A DNA stretch of 64,000 nt from Bacteroidota bacterium. Its GTDB lineage: Bacteria; Bacteroidota; Bacteroidia; Bacteroidales; FEN-979. Positions 52,730 through 61,459 of the stretch are shown one piece after another (positions within the stretch are counted from its first letter, which is position 1; each line of letters begins with the position of its first letter). Location: positions 62,001 to 126,000 of the forward strand of contig JAPLDJ010000020.1 of assembly GCA_026391805.1 (NCBI GenBank). The letters are read 5' to 3'. The position numbers and the translations under genes were made by a program. A model generated the notes under the pieces. It had not been told where the DNA came from. It ran no database searches and saw only the letters and a list, made by a program, of their open reading frames with translations.

Positions 52730-55561
52730 TTATTCAACCACCACTTTTCTCAGCGCCACTCCCTTTGCAGTGCTGATCCTGACAAGGTAAATCCCTGCAT
52801 TGAATCCTGAAGTGTTGACCTGGAATGACCTGGCAGCTGGATCTGCGTGATAAACAGCCTGCCCCATGATGTTGAAGATATCGATGGTCTTCATTTCCGT
52901 TTCAGCCAGGATCATCAGCTTTTCGTGTGCAGGAACCGGATAGAGGGCTGTATTGATCTCGGGTTCACCATTGCCAAGATTTTTCAGGCTGACCTGGTTC
53001 CCGTTCAGTATCTCTTTTGTAACCGTATCCTGGATATATGCGACTAGCAGGCAGTTTGATTTATTCCATGCATGTGAGAGGATAAACTGAACAGGAATGG
53101 AATCCGCCTTAGGGGAAAGGTCTACGGGAATGCCTGCAGGGCCGCCTACCATGGTGCGTTCCACAAAATCAAGATGATCCTGGTTCTGCCATGATTCCTG
53201 GATCTTGGATTCCGTAACCACGGCATGAAGGACAAGGTTTGGGTTTGCAATGGGGGAGGCCGATCCCAATTTGACTTTTGCGCTTACTGTTGAGTCGGAA
53301 ATGGCAAGGTCTGCAATCGCTACCGAGGCATCGGAGCTGATGGCCATCCTTGCCTGGACAACCGGCCAGTACTCACTGTACATGCTTTGCGCGGCGTATC
53401 CGCCCACAATGCCATCGATCCCGTCGAAGAATACCGTGGGATAGCCCTGGATGTTAAAATAATCCTTTCGTGTAACGGCAGCGGGATTCTCATAACTATC
53501 GCCGACATGGTAGCCAATGACGGCAACCGGCCATGTATTCGATACGAGGTCATCCAGGCCCATGGCCGCTCCCGGACAGTAGGCGCACCATGTGCCGGTG
53601 AATTCTTCGCATACAACAAGTGTTCTTGAGCCCACCGAAGAGTAAACCCCGAAGTTCTTTTGTCTGGTGTTATTTGATGAATTCTCGTCGCCCGGACAGG
53701 AAACTTTGATTAAAGCAACATAAGTACCTTCAGCAGCGGTCCAGCTATCAAAGGTTATCGGCATCGTGGCGCCGGCAGCGATCGGACCTGTGCGTGTTGA
53801 TGTATAAACAGTATCTGTTCCCTGGCTGAACGTAAGCCTGGCAGTATAGGTTGTATCCAGCGATCCGTAGCTCTTGATTTCGGCCGGCGGAATAACAATG
53901 TCGCCAGGCCTGATATAATCGGGAAGCGTCAGGGAAAGGGGTGCGACATCCACGGCAACCGTGGGATATACCCTGATCTGATCGATGGCGATTGCGCTTG
54001 CATTCAGGTTGTGACCAACGAACGTGTAAGAGAACTGGAAGCTGGGAGAGCCCACATCTGAATTTTTCAGAACGACATTAACGTCTTCAGCAGGGATGGT
54101 CTGCGTGACATTGCTGACCCAGGCATCCTGCCAGGTTGTTCCGCCATCGCTGGTCGTCTCCACTTTGAAAATATAGGAGTTTGCAGCCCATTCTGCATAA
54201 TAGAGGAAATCAAGGGATATGGCCGTCTTACCTGTTGTGTTCAGAACCGGTGAGACCATCCTGTGTGTTCCGGTAAAGGGTAACCAGTCCCTGGGCCAGA
54301 AAAAGGCTTCGGGTGGTGTTCCGGGAGTGTACTGAAAGTAATCCTGAAACCACTCCTTGCTCTGTCCCGCTCCTGATTCCGTCCATCCGAAAGCAGGGGC
54401 ATCCACCCAGTAATCTTCCCATAAAAGAAATCCCTGGAAATAAAAGGCGCCGGCATTTGAGGCTGCCGGGGTTCCCTGGCCGGAAGCATTGGTTGGAATT
54501 ACCCAATAATTATATGTTCCCGGTACGGTGAGCGTTTCCGAGAATGTAAGAGTACTTCCGTTAACGGTAAATTCAGTCCCGTCGGCCCGGATCACCTTAT
54601 AGGAATCAACGACATTATTATAGTAAGCGCCATGCGCTCCGGCAATTGGTGGTGTCCAATCAACCTTGCCCGTCGAATCATTCACAACCGTCAGAATGAC
54701 ATTCTGCGCGGCGCCGGGCGTATCCAGTCCCACCCAGATGGTATCCGTGCTCATCGGATCGCTTGCCCCTGCGGTGTTGTAGGCTGTGGCCGTGAACTGG
54801 TAAAATCCGGCTGCCGGCACATTGACCTGGACCGTGGTATCTCCGCCGATCACGGGATTCATCAGGGTGAATGCATGAACACCGTTCGCCAGGACGACCA
54901 CCGAATCAAGATCGGTCAGTGGGTCACCGTCGGCCTCTTTCGTCGGATTTGTCCAGGATACAAATGCATAATTGTTGGAACCCGGCCCCGGCACTGCATG
55001 CAGGTTTGTGACGAACATGGGCCAGTTGGCCTGGACCACATCTCCCTTTACGACCACATTGTCGATGTTGAAAAGCGTATAAGGAATCGGCCCCATACAG
55101 TTAAACCCGATGTAATAGGTTCCCGTATAGCCGCTCAGGAAGATCGTGTCAGTAACCCAGGTACTGCTGGTCACATTAAAGATCCCGAGCATCTGGAAGC
55201 CATTGGTATCAGTAGGGGTGGACATCAACCCGACCTTGATCTTCATGCCTGCAATTGTTGAATAGCGCTGCTGGTCAAAGATCAGCATGGTTGCGCCGGT
55301 CAGGTCGATGCCGGGTGTTACGAGCAACATCCAGTTGGCATTCACCTGCTTGAAATACTGGATCAGGTCATCCTGGGGTGTAATGTAATTCCAGTTTACT
55401 GTGACCGTCGACCAGCCGTTGGCTGTAAGGGAATCCTGCGTCCAATTGTTGAAATCTTCCTGGAAGATTGTCGACGCGACATTGCGGGGTTCTTGGGCAT
55501 GGATCTGAACCGTCGATCCGAAAGCAGCCAAAATGATGAGAATGGATAAAAGTTTTTTCAT
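52730..55561 (-). CDS. T9SS cargo protein with Omp28-type thioredoxin-like domain
   Basis: A 943-residue secreted protein with a signal peptide (residues 1-22, IHAQ). Residues about 30-185 are a choice-of-anchor J/cleaved-adhesin domain (IFQEDFNNW, FNIDNVVVKGD). Residues about 190-370 are two Fn3-like modules. Residues about 375-545 are a second adhesin-type domain. Residues about 640-860 match the Omp28 domain: VCEEFTGTWCAYCPG with the CxxC-like pair C659 and C662, and YPTVFFDGIDG. The end (ALYPVPAHEKLMIL to LRKVVVE) is a type A sorting domain. The thioredoxin-like motif suggests redox activity at the surface, which is unproven. Confidence 0.88.
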   Translation of the reverse strand: MKKLLSILIILAAFGSTVQIHAQEPRNVASTIFQEDFNNWTQDSLTANGWSTVTVNWNYITPQDDLIQYFKQVNANWMLLVTPGIDLTGATMLIFDQQRYSTIAGMKIKVGLMSTPTDTNGFQMLGIFNVTSSTWVTDTIFLSGYTGTYYIGFNCMGPIPYTLFNIDNVVVKGDVVQANWPMFVTNLHAVPGPGSNNYAFVSWTNPTKEADGDPLTDLDSVVVLANGVHAFTLMNPVIGGDTTVQVNVPAAGFYQFTATAYNTAGASDPMSTDTIWVGLDTPGAAQNVILTVVNDSTGKVDWTPPIAGAHGAYYNNVVDSYKVIRADGTEFTVNGSTLTFSETLTVPGTYNYWVIPTNASGQGTPAASNAGAFYFQGFLLWEDYWVDAPAFGWTESGAGQSKEWFQDYFQYTPGTPPEAFFWPRDWLPFTGTHRMVSPVLNTTGKTAISLDFLYYAEWAANSYIFKVETTSDGGTTWQDAWVSNVTQTIPAEDVNVVLKNSDVGSPSFQFSYTFVGHNLNASAIAIDQIRVYPTVAVDVAPLSLTLPDYIRPGDIVIPPAEIKSYGSLDTTYTARLTFSQGTDTVYTSTRTGPIAAGATMPITFDSWTAAEGTYVALIKVSCPGDENSSNNTRQKNFGVYSSVGSRTLVVCEEFTGTWCAYCPGAAMGLDDLVSNTWPVAVIGYHVGDSYENPAAVTRKDYFNIQGYPTVFFDGIDGIVGGYAAQSMYSEYWPVVQARMAISSDASVAIADLAISDSTVSAKVKLGSASPIANPNLVLHAVVTESKIQESWQNQDHLDFVERTMVGGPAGIPVDLSPKADSIPVQFILSHAWNKSNCLLVAYIQDTVTKEILNGNQVSLKNLGNGEPEINTALYPVPAHEKLMILAETEMKTIDIFNIMGQAVYHADPAARSFQVNTSGFNAGIYLVRISTAKGVALRKVVVE

Positions 55562-55608
55562 GGTCCGGGTTTTTGTGGGGAGATAAATTTTATCAGGTTA
55601 ATGTCGAT

Positions 55609-55616
55609 CAAAGTTA
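55609..55616 (-). promoter_or_regulatory. -7 promoter box (TAACTTTG) before the Omp28-domain gene
   Basis: Matches TAnnTTTG on the minus strand, 48 bases before ATG 55561. Confidence 0.45.
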
Positions 55617-55680
55617 AAAATATCTTCAATGTCATACTCCTGATCACAAAAACAAATGGGACAATCGTAAGATTATATTA

Positions 55681-55713
55681 CCATTTTACCATCTTACCAT
55701 CTTACCATCTGCC
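55681..55713. repeat. TTACCATC word array
   Basis: About three and a half copies of a 9-10-bp unit (TTACCATCT and TTACCATTT) lie before the ligase promoter. Non-coding. Confidence 0.7.
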
Positions 55714-55729
55714 CGGGATAAGACTGATT

Positions 55730-55760
55730 TTGGCATCCGGACTATTTATTTGTATCTTTG
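55730..55760 (+). promoter_or_regulatory. Complete promoter (TTG-n20-TATCTTTG) before the acyl-CoA ligase
   Basis: TTG at 55730-55732 and TATCTTTG at 55753-55760 with a 20-bp spacer, 23 bases before ATG 55783. One of the best promoter matches in the window. Confidence 0.72.
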
Positions 55761-55782
55761 CTTCCTCATATAACCACTTTTG

Positions 55783-57426
55783 ATGGTTTCTATGGCCGGA
55801 AATACTCTTCCTTCAGCATTTCTCCTTACTCTTGGCAAGCACAAAGATCGTCCTGCCATGACTATGATCGGGGGTGAAAAGCTAGCTTACGGGGACATGA
55901 ACCTGCGGATCAGGGCGATCATTGCTTTCCTGGAAAAACTTGACATTCATCAGGGCGACAAAGTGGCGATCCTGAGCGCGGGCATGCCCAACTGGGGCGC
56001 AAGCTATTATGCCGTCACCTTCATGGGGGCTGTTGCGGTTCCTGTTCTTCCTGATTTCCACTCCAGTGAAGTAAAGAATATTCTTGAACATGCTGAAGTA
56101 AAAGCTATCTTCTTATCCTCGAACCAGCAGTCAAAGATCGATTCAATTCCGCCGGAGATTTCATCAAAAAGGATCAGGATCGAAGATTTCTCGATGCTGT
56201 CTTCTGAAACCGGCGATCCGGTTTTTGATCCCACAGCAGAGCCGCAAAATGAGTACACCGTTGAACCGGACGACCTGGCATCGATCATTTATACTTCCGG
56301 AACCACGGGCAAATCAAAAGGCGTCATGCTGACCCACCGCAACATCTGCTTCAACGCTGAAAAAAGCGGGCGTGTGCAGGAGATAAAAGAGACCGACCGT
56401 TTTCTCTCCGTCCTTCCGCTCTCCCATACTTACGAAAATACGATCGGCATGGTGCTGCCCATGTTCAAGGGGGCAGGGATCTGGTACCTGGGCAAAACAC
56501 CCACGCCATCCATCCTTCTTCCCGCACTCAAGGAGGTGAAGCCAACCATCATGCTCACCGTCCCCATCATCATTGAAAAGATCTTCAGGAACAGTATTCA
56601 GCCTGCGTTTACGAAAAACGTATTGCTCCATGCAGCCATCCATGTTCCGTTCCTCAGGAAAATCCTCAACAAAGCTGCAGGAAAAAAATTAATGGAAACC
56701 TTTGGCGGCGAGTTGAGGTTCTTTGGTATCGGCGGAGCAAAGCTGAACCGCACGGTTGAGAAGTTTCTCATCGAATCGAAATTTCCCTATGCTGTCGGCT
56801 ACGGTCTTACGGAAACTGCTCCATTGCTGGCCGGCTTTAATCCTCAAAATGCACGGCTGCAATCTACCGGACCGGCCATCGAAGAGATCGAACTGATCAT
56901 TAATAACCCCGATGATAAGACAGGAGAAGGCGAGATCTGGGCACGCGGACCGAATGTGATGAAAGGCTATTACAAAGAACCTACCCTGACGGCAGAGGTG
57001 ATCACCCCAGACGGTTGGTTCAGGACCGGCGACCTTGGGATCTTCGATAAAGACGGATACCTCTTCATCAAGGGCCGGTTGAAGAATACCATCATCGGGC
57101 AGGGAGGGGAGAACATCCACCCCGAAGACATCGAATCCATCATCAACAATTTCCACCATGTGGTCGATTCGCTGGTGGTTCTCCAGCAGGAGCGGCTTGT
57201 TGCACTGGTCCAGTTTAACCGGGAAGAGATTGAAGAGCGCTATTCACAACTCAAACAGGATGTTTCAGATTATGTGGAGCACAAGATCGACGAACTCCAG
57301 CAGGAGCTTCTGCATTACGTGAACACCAGGGTAAACAAGTTCTCAAAGGTCCAAAGGATCGTTGTTCAGGAATTCCCCTTCGAAAAAACCCCAACCCAGA
57401 AGATCAAGAGGTACCTGTATACCTAA
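55783..57426 (+). CDS. Long-chain fatty acid-CoA ligase (AMP-forming)
   Basis: A 547-residue adenylate-forming enzyme; ATG 55783 follows a strong promoter, and a TTG just before it is ignored. Motifs in order: A3 YTSGTTGKSKGVMLTHRN (about 170-187), the adenine-side GYGLTETAPLL (about 343-353), A7 GWFRTGDLG (about 409-417), and GRLKNTIIGQGGENIHPEDIE (about 427-447). The C-terminal lysine lies in TPTQKIKRYL. It activates fatty acids to acyl-CoA through acyl-AMP, at the inner membrane. Length is at the short end for FadD-type ligases. It is a single-gene unit. Confidence 0.93.
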   Translation: MVSMAGNTLPSAFLLTLGKHKDRPAMTMIGGEKLAYGDMNLRIRAIIAFLEKLDIHQGDKVAILSAGMPNWGASYYAVTFMGAVAVPVLPDFHSSEVKNILEHAEVKAIFLSSNQQSKIDSIPPEISSKRIRIEDFSMLSSETGDPVFDPTAEPQNEYTVEPDDLASIIYTSGTTGKSKGVMLTHRNICFNAEKSGRVQEIKETDRFLSVLPLSHTYENTIGMVLPMFKGAGIWYLGKTPTPSILLPALKEVKPTIMLTVPIIIEKIFRNSIQPAFTKNVLLHAAIHVPFLRKILNKAAGKKLMETFGGELRFFGIGGAKLNRTVEKFLIESKFPYAVGYGLTETAPLLAGFNPQNARLQSTGPAIEEIELIINNPDDKTGEGEIWARGPNVMKGYYKEPTLTAEVITPDGWFRTGDLGIFDKDGYLFIKGRLKNTIIGQGGENIHPEDIESIINNFHHVVDSLVVLQQERLVALVQFNREEIEERYSQLKQDVSDYVEHKIDELQQELLHYVNTRVNKFSKVQRIVVQEFPFEKTPTQKIKRYLYT

Positions 57427-57474
57427 TAAACTCACCCTCTGCAATCAATCAATTTTTAGGATGAGGGGAATATT

Positions 57475-58566
57475 CTATTTCCTGATCACCAGCTTTTGTA
57501 CAACCGTTGCATCATTGTTGCTTATCGTAACATAATAAACACCGAACGGCAGTGATTGCGGAAGCTGGATGACTTTTTCCGTCAGCATTAAATCCATCAC
57601 CACCTGTCCGAGCGCATTGCGGAGGATGAACCGGTCGTCGGGGGAGGATCCGTCAACCCTCAGCCAGTCATTGGCCGGGTTGGGTGAAAGTTTCCAGTTC
57701 CCTTTGCTGTTTTCAATAATGCCATTGGTGAATACACTCAGGTCTATGCAGAGGGTGTCATGACAAGTCACCCCGATCGACGACATGGCGGTCAGATAGA
57801 GACATACGACAAAAGCACCGGTTGAAGTGAAGACATGGGTCGGGTTCTGCAATGTCGATGTATTTGATGCACCGCTGGCAGGGTCGCCGAAATTCCACAT
57901 CCAGGAAAGTACATCCCCGGGATTGAACGTGGAAAGATCCGTGAAATTAACGGTTGTTCCACTTCCTGAATAGCTGAAGTATGCGTTGACGTTTGCACAG
58001 GAAGGCGGGCATACGTCGGGTTTAAGGCAAATGTTGTCGACCCTGACATCCGAACCATACGGTCCGATGGTCTGGTTGACGATCACAAACCCGGTAAAAT
58101 TTCCCGTGGCCTTGAAACTCGAGGGGCATCGGGTATAGGGAGGAAACCCGAAGGATGCTGTCAGGACATCAATAATCTGGGCCTGTGACGGTGTAAATGA
58201 TCCCGAAAGCAATTGTGTTACCGTGATTCCGGGAGTTATTGCAGCAATTGTCAGCTTTGTGTTGAAAGTGCCTCCGGGGAACTGGACGCAATAGCAAAGC
58301 CGGTAACAACTGTCCTGCCGTAAACTTATTGCCTGCTGTACCCCGCAATTGCTGTTCGTTGTGGCCTGCATCATCAGGCAGGTGTCAAGGCAACCGTTTT
58401 GTAAATTAAAGATGCCCGCGGTCGTTATTGTTCCGTATTGCGACCAGCCGGTCATCCCGGCCGAGAAGGTGGAATTCGTGATCAGGTTCCCGGGACAATT
58501 TGATTGTGACATAGCACTGGCCCCGAGAAGCATTAAGATTGAAAATATTATGGATAACTTTTTCAT
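57475..58566 (-). CDS. T9SS cargo protein with one PKD domain
   Basis: A 363-residue protein; the start is ATG 58566 (MKKLSIIF), 27 bases after a promoter box, and not the longer frame to 58626. Signal peptide to about residue 21 (SAMSQ). Residues about 25-185 form a beta-sandwich carbohydrate-binding-like domain with several Cys pairs (CPGNLITNSTFSAGMTGW, CYRLCYCV). Residues about 190-280 are a PKD domain (LSWMWNFGDPASGASN) very close to type B PKD domains of the giant protein. The last 75 residues (WKLSPNPANDWLRV to VQKLVIRK) are a type A sorting domain. Surface role unknown. Confidence 0.85.
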   Translation of the reverse strand: MKKLSIIFSILMLLGASAMSQSNCPGNLITNSTFSAGMTGWSQYGTITTAGIFNLQNGCLDTCLMMQATTNSNCGVQQAISLRQDSCYRLCYCVQFPGGTFNTKLTIAAITPGITVTQLLSGSFTPSQAQIIDVLTASFGFPPYTRCPSSFKATGNFTGFVIVNQTIGPYGSDVRVDNICLKPDVCPPSCANVNAYFSYSGSGTTVNFTDLSTFNPGDVLSWMWNFGDPASGASNTSTLQNPTHVFTSTGAFVVCLYLTAMSSIGVTCHDTLCIDLSVFTNGIIENSKGNWKLSPNPANDWLRVDGSSPDDRFILRNALGQVVMDLMLTEKVIQLPQSLPFGVYYVTISNNDATVVQKLVIRK

Positions 58567-58592
58567 GTCTTTGTTTTTTATGTATAGCACAA

Positions 58593-58600
58593 CAAAGATA
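58593..58600 (-). promoter_or_regulatory. -7 promoter box (TATCTTTG)
   Basis: Exact TAnnTTTG match on the minus strand, 27 bases before ATG 58566. It lies inside the longer open frame and so argues for the shorter protein. Confidence 0.6.
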
Positions 58601-58739
58601 GTTAAGCTTAATAAGATTAATTCCAATTAATAAAAGTATTTTTTGCGGTGATGATTCGGAATCAGGCAAAAACTCACCCCATTGGTACCCCTCTCTTTAA
58701 TCTTTTTTAGCCTTTCCCCCTGGGGTTGATTAAAAAGTC

Positions 58740-58870
58740 CTTATTCGCCTTTGTGCAGACCTTTGTGGCCTTTGTGGTTAAATTTCAGGTGATTCAACCA
58801 CAAAGGACTCGAAGCCTGCCTGCCGGCAGTCAGGCAGGTACACCCAAAGTCACAAAAAAAGAAAAATTCT
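58740..58870. repeat. CTTTGTG word array with perfect dyad and a CCTGCCTG palindrome
   Basis: CCTTTGTGG words repeat three times, then CCTTTGTGGTT (58769-58779) is a perfect reverse complement of AACCACAAAGG (58796-58806). A second palindrome, CCTGCCTGCCGG/CAGTCAGGCAGG, stands at 58815-58838. This is most of the 445-bp gap (58567-59011) between two minus-strand genes; the rest has no gene or RNA I can recognise. Confidence 0.75.
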
Positions 58871-59011
58871 GCATATTTTTCTTTTTAATCGAAACCGGCA
58901 AGTGGAGGTGCCGGGAGATGAGAAGGGATTATCAGAAAGGAGGGTGAGGTGCAACCTGATTGATCGGACCAATTTATTATGTTATCGATTTTATTTTAGG
59001 ATCAGCGAAAA

Positions 59012-59512
59012 TCAACCCAGCTCCGGAATGATAACTTTTTCCCTGTCATAGAGATGAATTTTAACGGCAATATCCTTTCCGGGCTGGTATTGCGGTATCA
59101 GGAGAACCGGGATATAACACTGAACTTTTGCGATGTAACTGTCGCCGAATTTGGGGCATACCTGCAATTCAAGGATGACGCCCCATCGTTCATCCGCACC
59201 CATCATGAGCCTTGAACCGGACATGCTGATGTTCTGAATGATCGCCCTCGCATTTTCACCGGTTTCGGCAATATAGGCCGTCTCTCTTTTCTTTTTTTTG
59301 AACATTCTGCCGACAAGAATCAATGGAACCAGAGCAGGCAAAATGCAGAGAATAACAAAAAATACGATCACGGTCTCCTCTCCGGCAATATCTATGATAA
59401 TTCCCTGCAGATCAGTGACTGCAAAAAGAACGGATACGATCACCAGTAAAACTGCCGGGATTAATGACAGGATGATCACCTTCCTGAAATTACTCTGAAA
59501 GTACGTTTTCAT
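59012..59512 (-). CDS. Membrane protein of unknown function
   Basis: A 166-residue protein with two membrane helices (about 11-31 and 45-70), a basic stretch (MFKKKKRET), and a C-terminal domain of about 90 residues. That domain has a pattern often seen in small prokaryotic envelope proteins: GENARAIIQNISMSGSR, then LELQVCP, YIPVLLIPQYQPGKDIAVKIHLYDREKVII, where a PG motif precedes a beta strand. Function not known. The stop of the upstream lipoprotein gene is 49 bp away, so they may be one unit. Confidence 0.72.
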   Translation of the reverse strand: MKTYFQSNFRKVIILSLIPAVLLVIVSVLFAVTDLQGIIIDIAGEETVIVFFVILCILPALVPLILVGRMFKKKKRETAYIAETGENARAIIQNISMSGSRLMMGADERWGVILELQVCPKFGDSYIAKVQCYIPVLLIPQYQPGKDIAVKIHLYDREKVIIPELG

Positions 59513-59561
59513 ATTCCGTGTTTTGCTTTCCTTTTTTAATACCTGAATTCAGCAGCTATCA

Positions 59562-60701
59562 TCACCTTGATTTTGTAATGTAGTCTTTACGCCATACAAT
59601 ATTCCCTGTTTTTTTATTCATCCCCAGCAGCATGTTTTTGAAAACCATAACCAGGTTATCATCTGAAATTGCCGAGCCCAGGAACTGTTTGTCAAAAGAA
59701 TTGACCTTTTCCGTCTGACCAATCTCAGTTTGCCATAAAATTCCGGCCTTATAAAAATCAAGGTCCAGCGCGGTAACAATCCAGTTAAAAGTATGGAAGT
59801 CAATGGTGCTTTGTGAAAGGATAAAAATTGTTCCTGAATCACACAGGTAAGGGTTTGAATGGAATATGGATGTCTGTGGTTTAACACTGATCGGTTTTGT
59901 TATGTCTGCCAGTATAGCGGGATCAATGAGACTGATATCCTTCAGCTCTTCCGTTACCGGTTTTATATCCTTTTCCCTGATCTCCACCCGTTTGTCACTT
60001 CCCGGCCTCTTCACATTGTAAACCCTGCCAGTGTAAATCGTCTTTTGTTTCTCCAGTACCAGTGACGCTCTTGTATTTCCCCGGAAATAAACTTCCATTG
60101 AATCACTGATCCGCAGCGTGGTATTGATAAGTTCTTTGTTCGACAACTCATAATAGCTCCTTCCGGCTTCCTGTCCGGTTTTCTTCACGTTTAAGCTGAC
60201 AGGATCCAGGAGGTAGTAATAACCATCATTTGCGGTGAAAAAGATATATTTCCCGGTGGTATCCATTGAATAATTTCCGGCCTGATCAGATAAACCTGAT
60301 TTCAGATCCTGGTTTTTTTTCAGGATGTCTCCAGATGATACGACGATGTCAAGCGATAAAGGGTCCCGCGCATGAAACTTTAATTTGGGATCGATTGAAA
60401 AAAACCAGGCTTTTCCTCCTGCTGATCCGATATATTCTGTCTTTCCTTTAACCCTCACACTTTTTATCTTTTCCCCATTCACCGGATTGACGGCATTAAT
60501 ATACCTCCTGGTAAAGCCCTGGCTGGTTGTAATACCTACTCCCTTACTATAACTGGTCACATAATACGCGGATTCTATCGTGTAAAAAACTTTTGTCTTG
60601 TTTCCCGGATCCTTGTTAAACCCGGTATTTTCAAGGACCGGAGGCCTCTTGCATGAAGCAAGCAACAGGACGGCGATTAAAGAGAGAACAATTGAACGCA
60701 T
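59562..60701 (-). CDS. Predicted lipoprotein with beta-propeller-like repeats
   Basis: A 379-residue protein with a lipobox (LIAVLLLASC, Cys at about 17), so it should be anchored in a membrane facing the periplasm. Blade-like units end in D-x-x-T/S-G patterns (NPVNGEKIKSVRVK, AWFFSIDPKLKFHARDPLSLDIV, GMNKKTGNIVWRKD), typical of PQQ-like propellers. The organisation recalls the PA2928-type family, but I hold that loosely. It probably precedes and is co-transcribed with the 59012-59512 gene. Confidence 0.72.
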   Translation of the reverse strand: MRSIVLSLIAVLLLASCKRPPVLENTGFNKDPGNKTKVFYTIESAYYVTSYSKGVGITTSQGFTRRYINAVNPVNGEKIKSVRVKGKTEYIGSAGGKAWFFSIDPKLKFHARDPLSLDIVVSSGDILKKNQDLKSGLSDQAGNYSMDTTGKYIFFTANDGYYYLLDPVSLNVKKTGQEAGRSYYELSNKELINTTLRISDSMEVYFRGNTRASLVLEKQKTIYTGRVYNVKRPGSDKRVEIREKDIKPVTEELKDISLIDPAILADITKPISVKPQTSIFHSNPYLCDSGTIFILSQSTIDFHTFNWIVTALDLDFYKAGILWQTEIGQTEKVNSFDKQFLGSAISDDNLVMVFKNMLLGMNKKTGNIVWRKDYITKSR

Positions 60702-60726
60702 AGGGTCTGATAGTTAATTGTCGTTT

Positions 60727-60734
60727 CAAATATA
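60727..60734 (-). promoter_or_regulatory. -7 promoter box (TATATTTG)
   Basis: Exact TAnnTTTG match on the minus strand, 26 bases before the ATG at 60701. Confidence 0.55.
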
Positions 60735-60779
60735 GGATATTTCAGGAATAGTCCTTTTCGCGATCAGCTTTTTTTCTGC

Positions 60780-60959
60780 CGGAGGTCTGAGGTCTGAAAT
60801 CTAAGATCCGCGGTCTGAGGACTGAAGACTGAAGTCAGATCATTGAGAATGGAGGATGGAGGATGGAGAATGGATTCACCTCCCCCCGGCCCCCTCTCCT
60901 GAAGGCGAGGAGGAGAAATAAATATCTGTGTAATCTGTGAAATCTGTGGTGAAAAAAAA
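60780..60959. repeat. Longest word mosaic: GAGGTC, GGATGGA, REP-like palindrome, AATCTGTG
   Basis: In order: GAGGTCTGAGGTCTGAAATC words (about 60780-60838), GAGAATGGAGGATGGAGG words (about 60845-60873), a CCCCCTCTCCTGAAGGCGAGG palindrome-like core (about 60889-60910), then AATCTGTGTAATCTGTG words ending GGTGAAAAAAA (about 60922-60959). The first two words share order with 41546-41593 and 61460-61533, the last with 7813-7857. It fills most of the 315-bp gap between 60701 and 61017. Confidence 0.78.
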
Positions 60960-60981
60960 GATGTCCCCAAAATAGAGACAC
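60952..60981 (-). terminator. Probable terminator for the 61017-61328 gene
   Basis: On the minus strand GTGTCTC pairs with GGGGACAT (two G-U pairs) around a 6-base loop, followed by eight T. It lies about 35 bp after the stop at 61017 and borrows its T-tract from the end of the word mosaic. Confidence 0.55.
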
Positions 60982-61016
60982 CCTTTAGGATGATTTGATT
61001 AACTGTTAGAACGGGA

Positions 61017-61328
61017 TCATCCCCATTTCTTGACAGCAGCGCCTATCGCAGGACCTGCTTTGCCAAGGTCTTCAGGCTTCATTACCGGGATCCATTCAAC
61101 ATCGGCATTTAACCAGAGGAAAAATGGTTCCCCAACCGCAGGCATTTCGGAGGCATCGTTCAGATTCACGACGATATAGGCTCCCCGCTGGCCGTTGATG
61201 GTTGAAAAATAGGCTGCTTCTGCCTTTATTTCGGCCAGCAGTTCACTCATTTTATGTCCGAACTGAGGATCTCTCAGCGCTTCGTTGCCCTTCTCTATGG
61301 ACATCTGAACTTTCATTATATATTTCAT
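61017..61328 (-). CDS. Small conserved protein, ferredoxin-like-fold candidate
   Basis: A 103-residue cytoplasmic protein from ATG 61328 (MKYIMKVQMSIEKGN); ATG 61316 is also possible, while the frame up to 61385 is unlikely. The pattern K-V-Q-M...GNEALRDPQFG..MSELLAEIKAEAAYF....GQRGAYIVVNLNDASEMPAVGEPFFLWLNADVEW resembles small stress-related or YCII-like alpha-beta barrel domains found widely in bacteria. That comparison is from memory of the pattern. A -7 box 74 bases upstream supports expression. Function unknown. Confidence 0.68.
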   Translation of the reverse strand: MKYIMKVQMSIEKGNEALRDPQFGHKMSELLAEIKAEAAYFSTINGQRGAYIVVNLNDASEMPAVGEPFFLWLNADVEWIPVMKPEDLGKAGPAIGAAVKKWG

Positions 61329-61401
61329 ATCAGGTTTTTTAAGATTGTGAATACAACAATTGAACTTTCTATTGCAGAAATGCAAAAAGTAAATTAAGAC
61401 A

Positions 61402-61409
61402 CAAAGATA
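61402..61409 (-). promoter_or_regulatory. -7 promoter box (TATCTTTG)
   Basis: Exact TAnnTTTG match on the minus strand. It is 74 bases before ATG 61328 or 86 before ATG 61316. Confidence 0.55.
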
Positions 61410-61459
61410 ACCCGGAATTAGTCTAAATTAACGTCTTGGCAGAAAATATTTCCTGGATG

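Noticed and set aside
58726-58947. Small plus-strand open frame inside the CTTTGTG word array
   Set aside because: Its codons are mainly repeat words; the LPAGSQAG segment comes from the palindrome at 58815.
60780-60959. CRISPR array
   Set aside because: Units are 7-14 bp, degenerate and directly adjacent, without unique spacers of even length and without cas genes.
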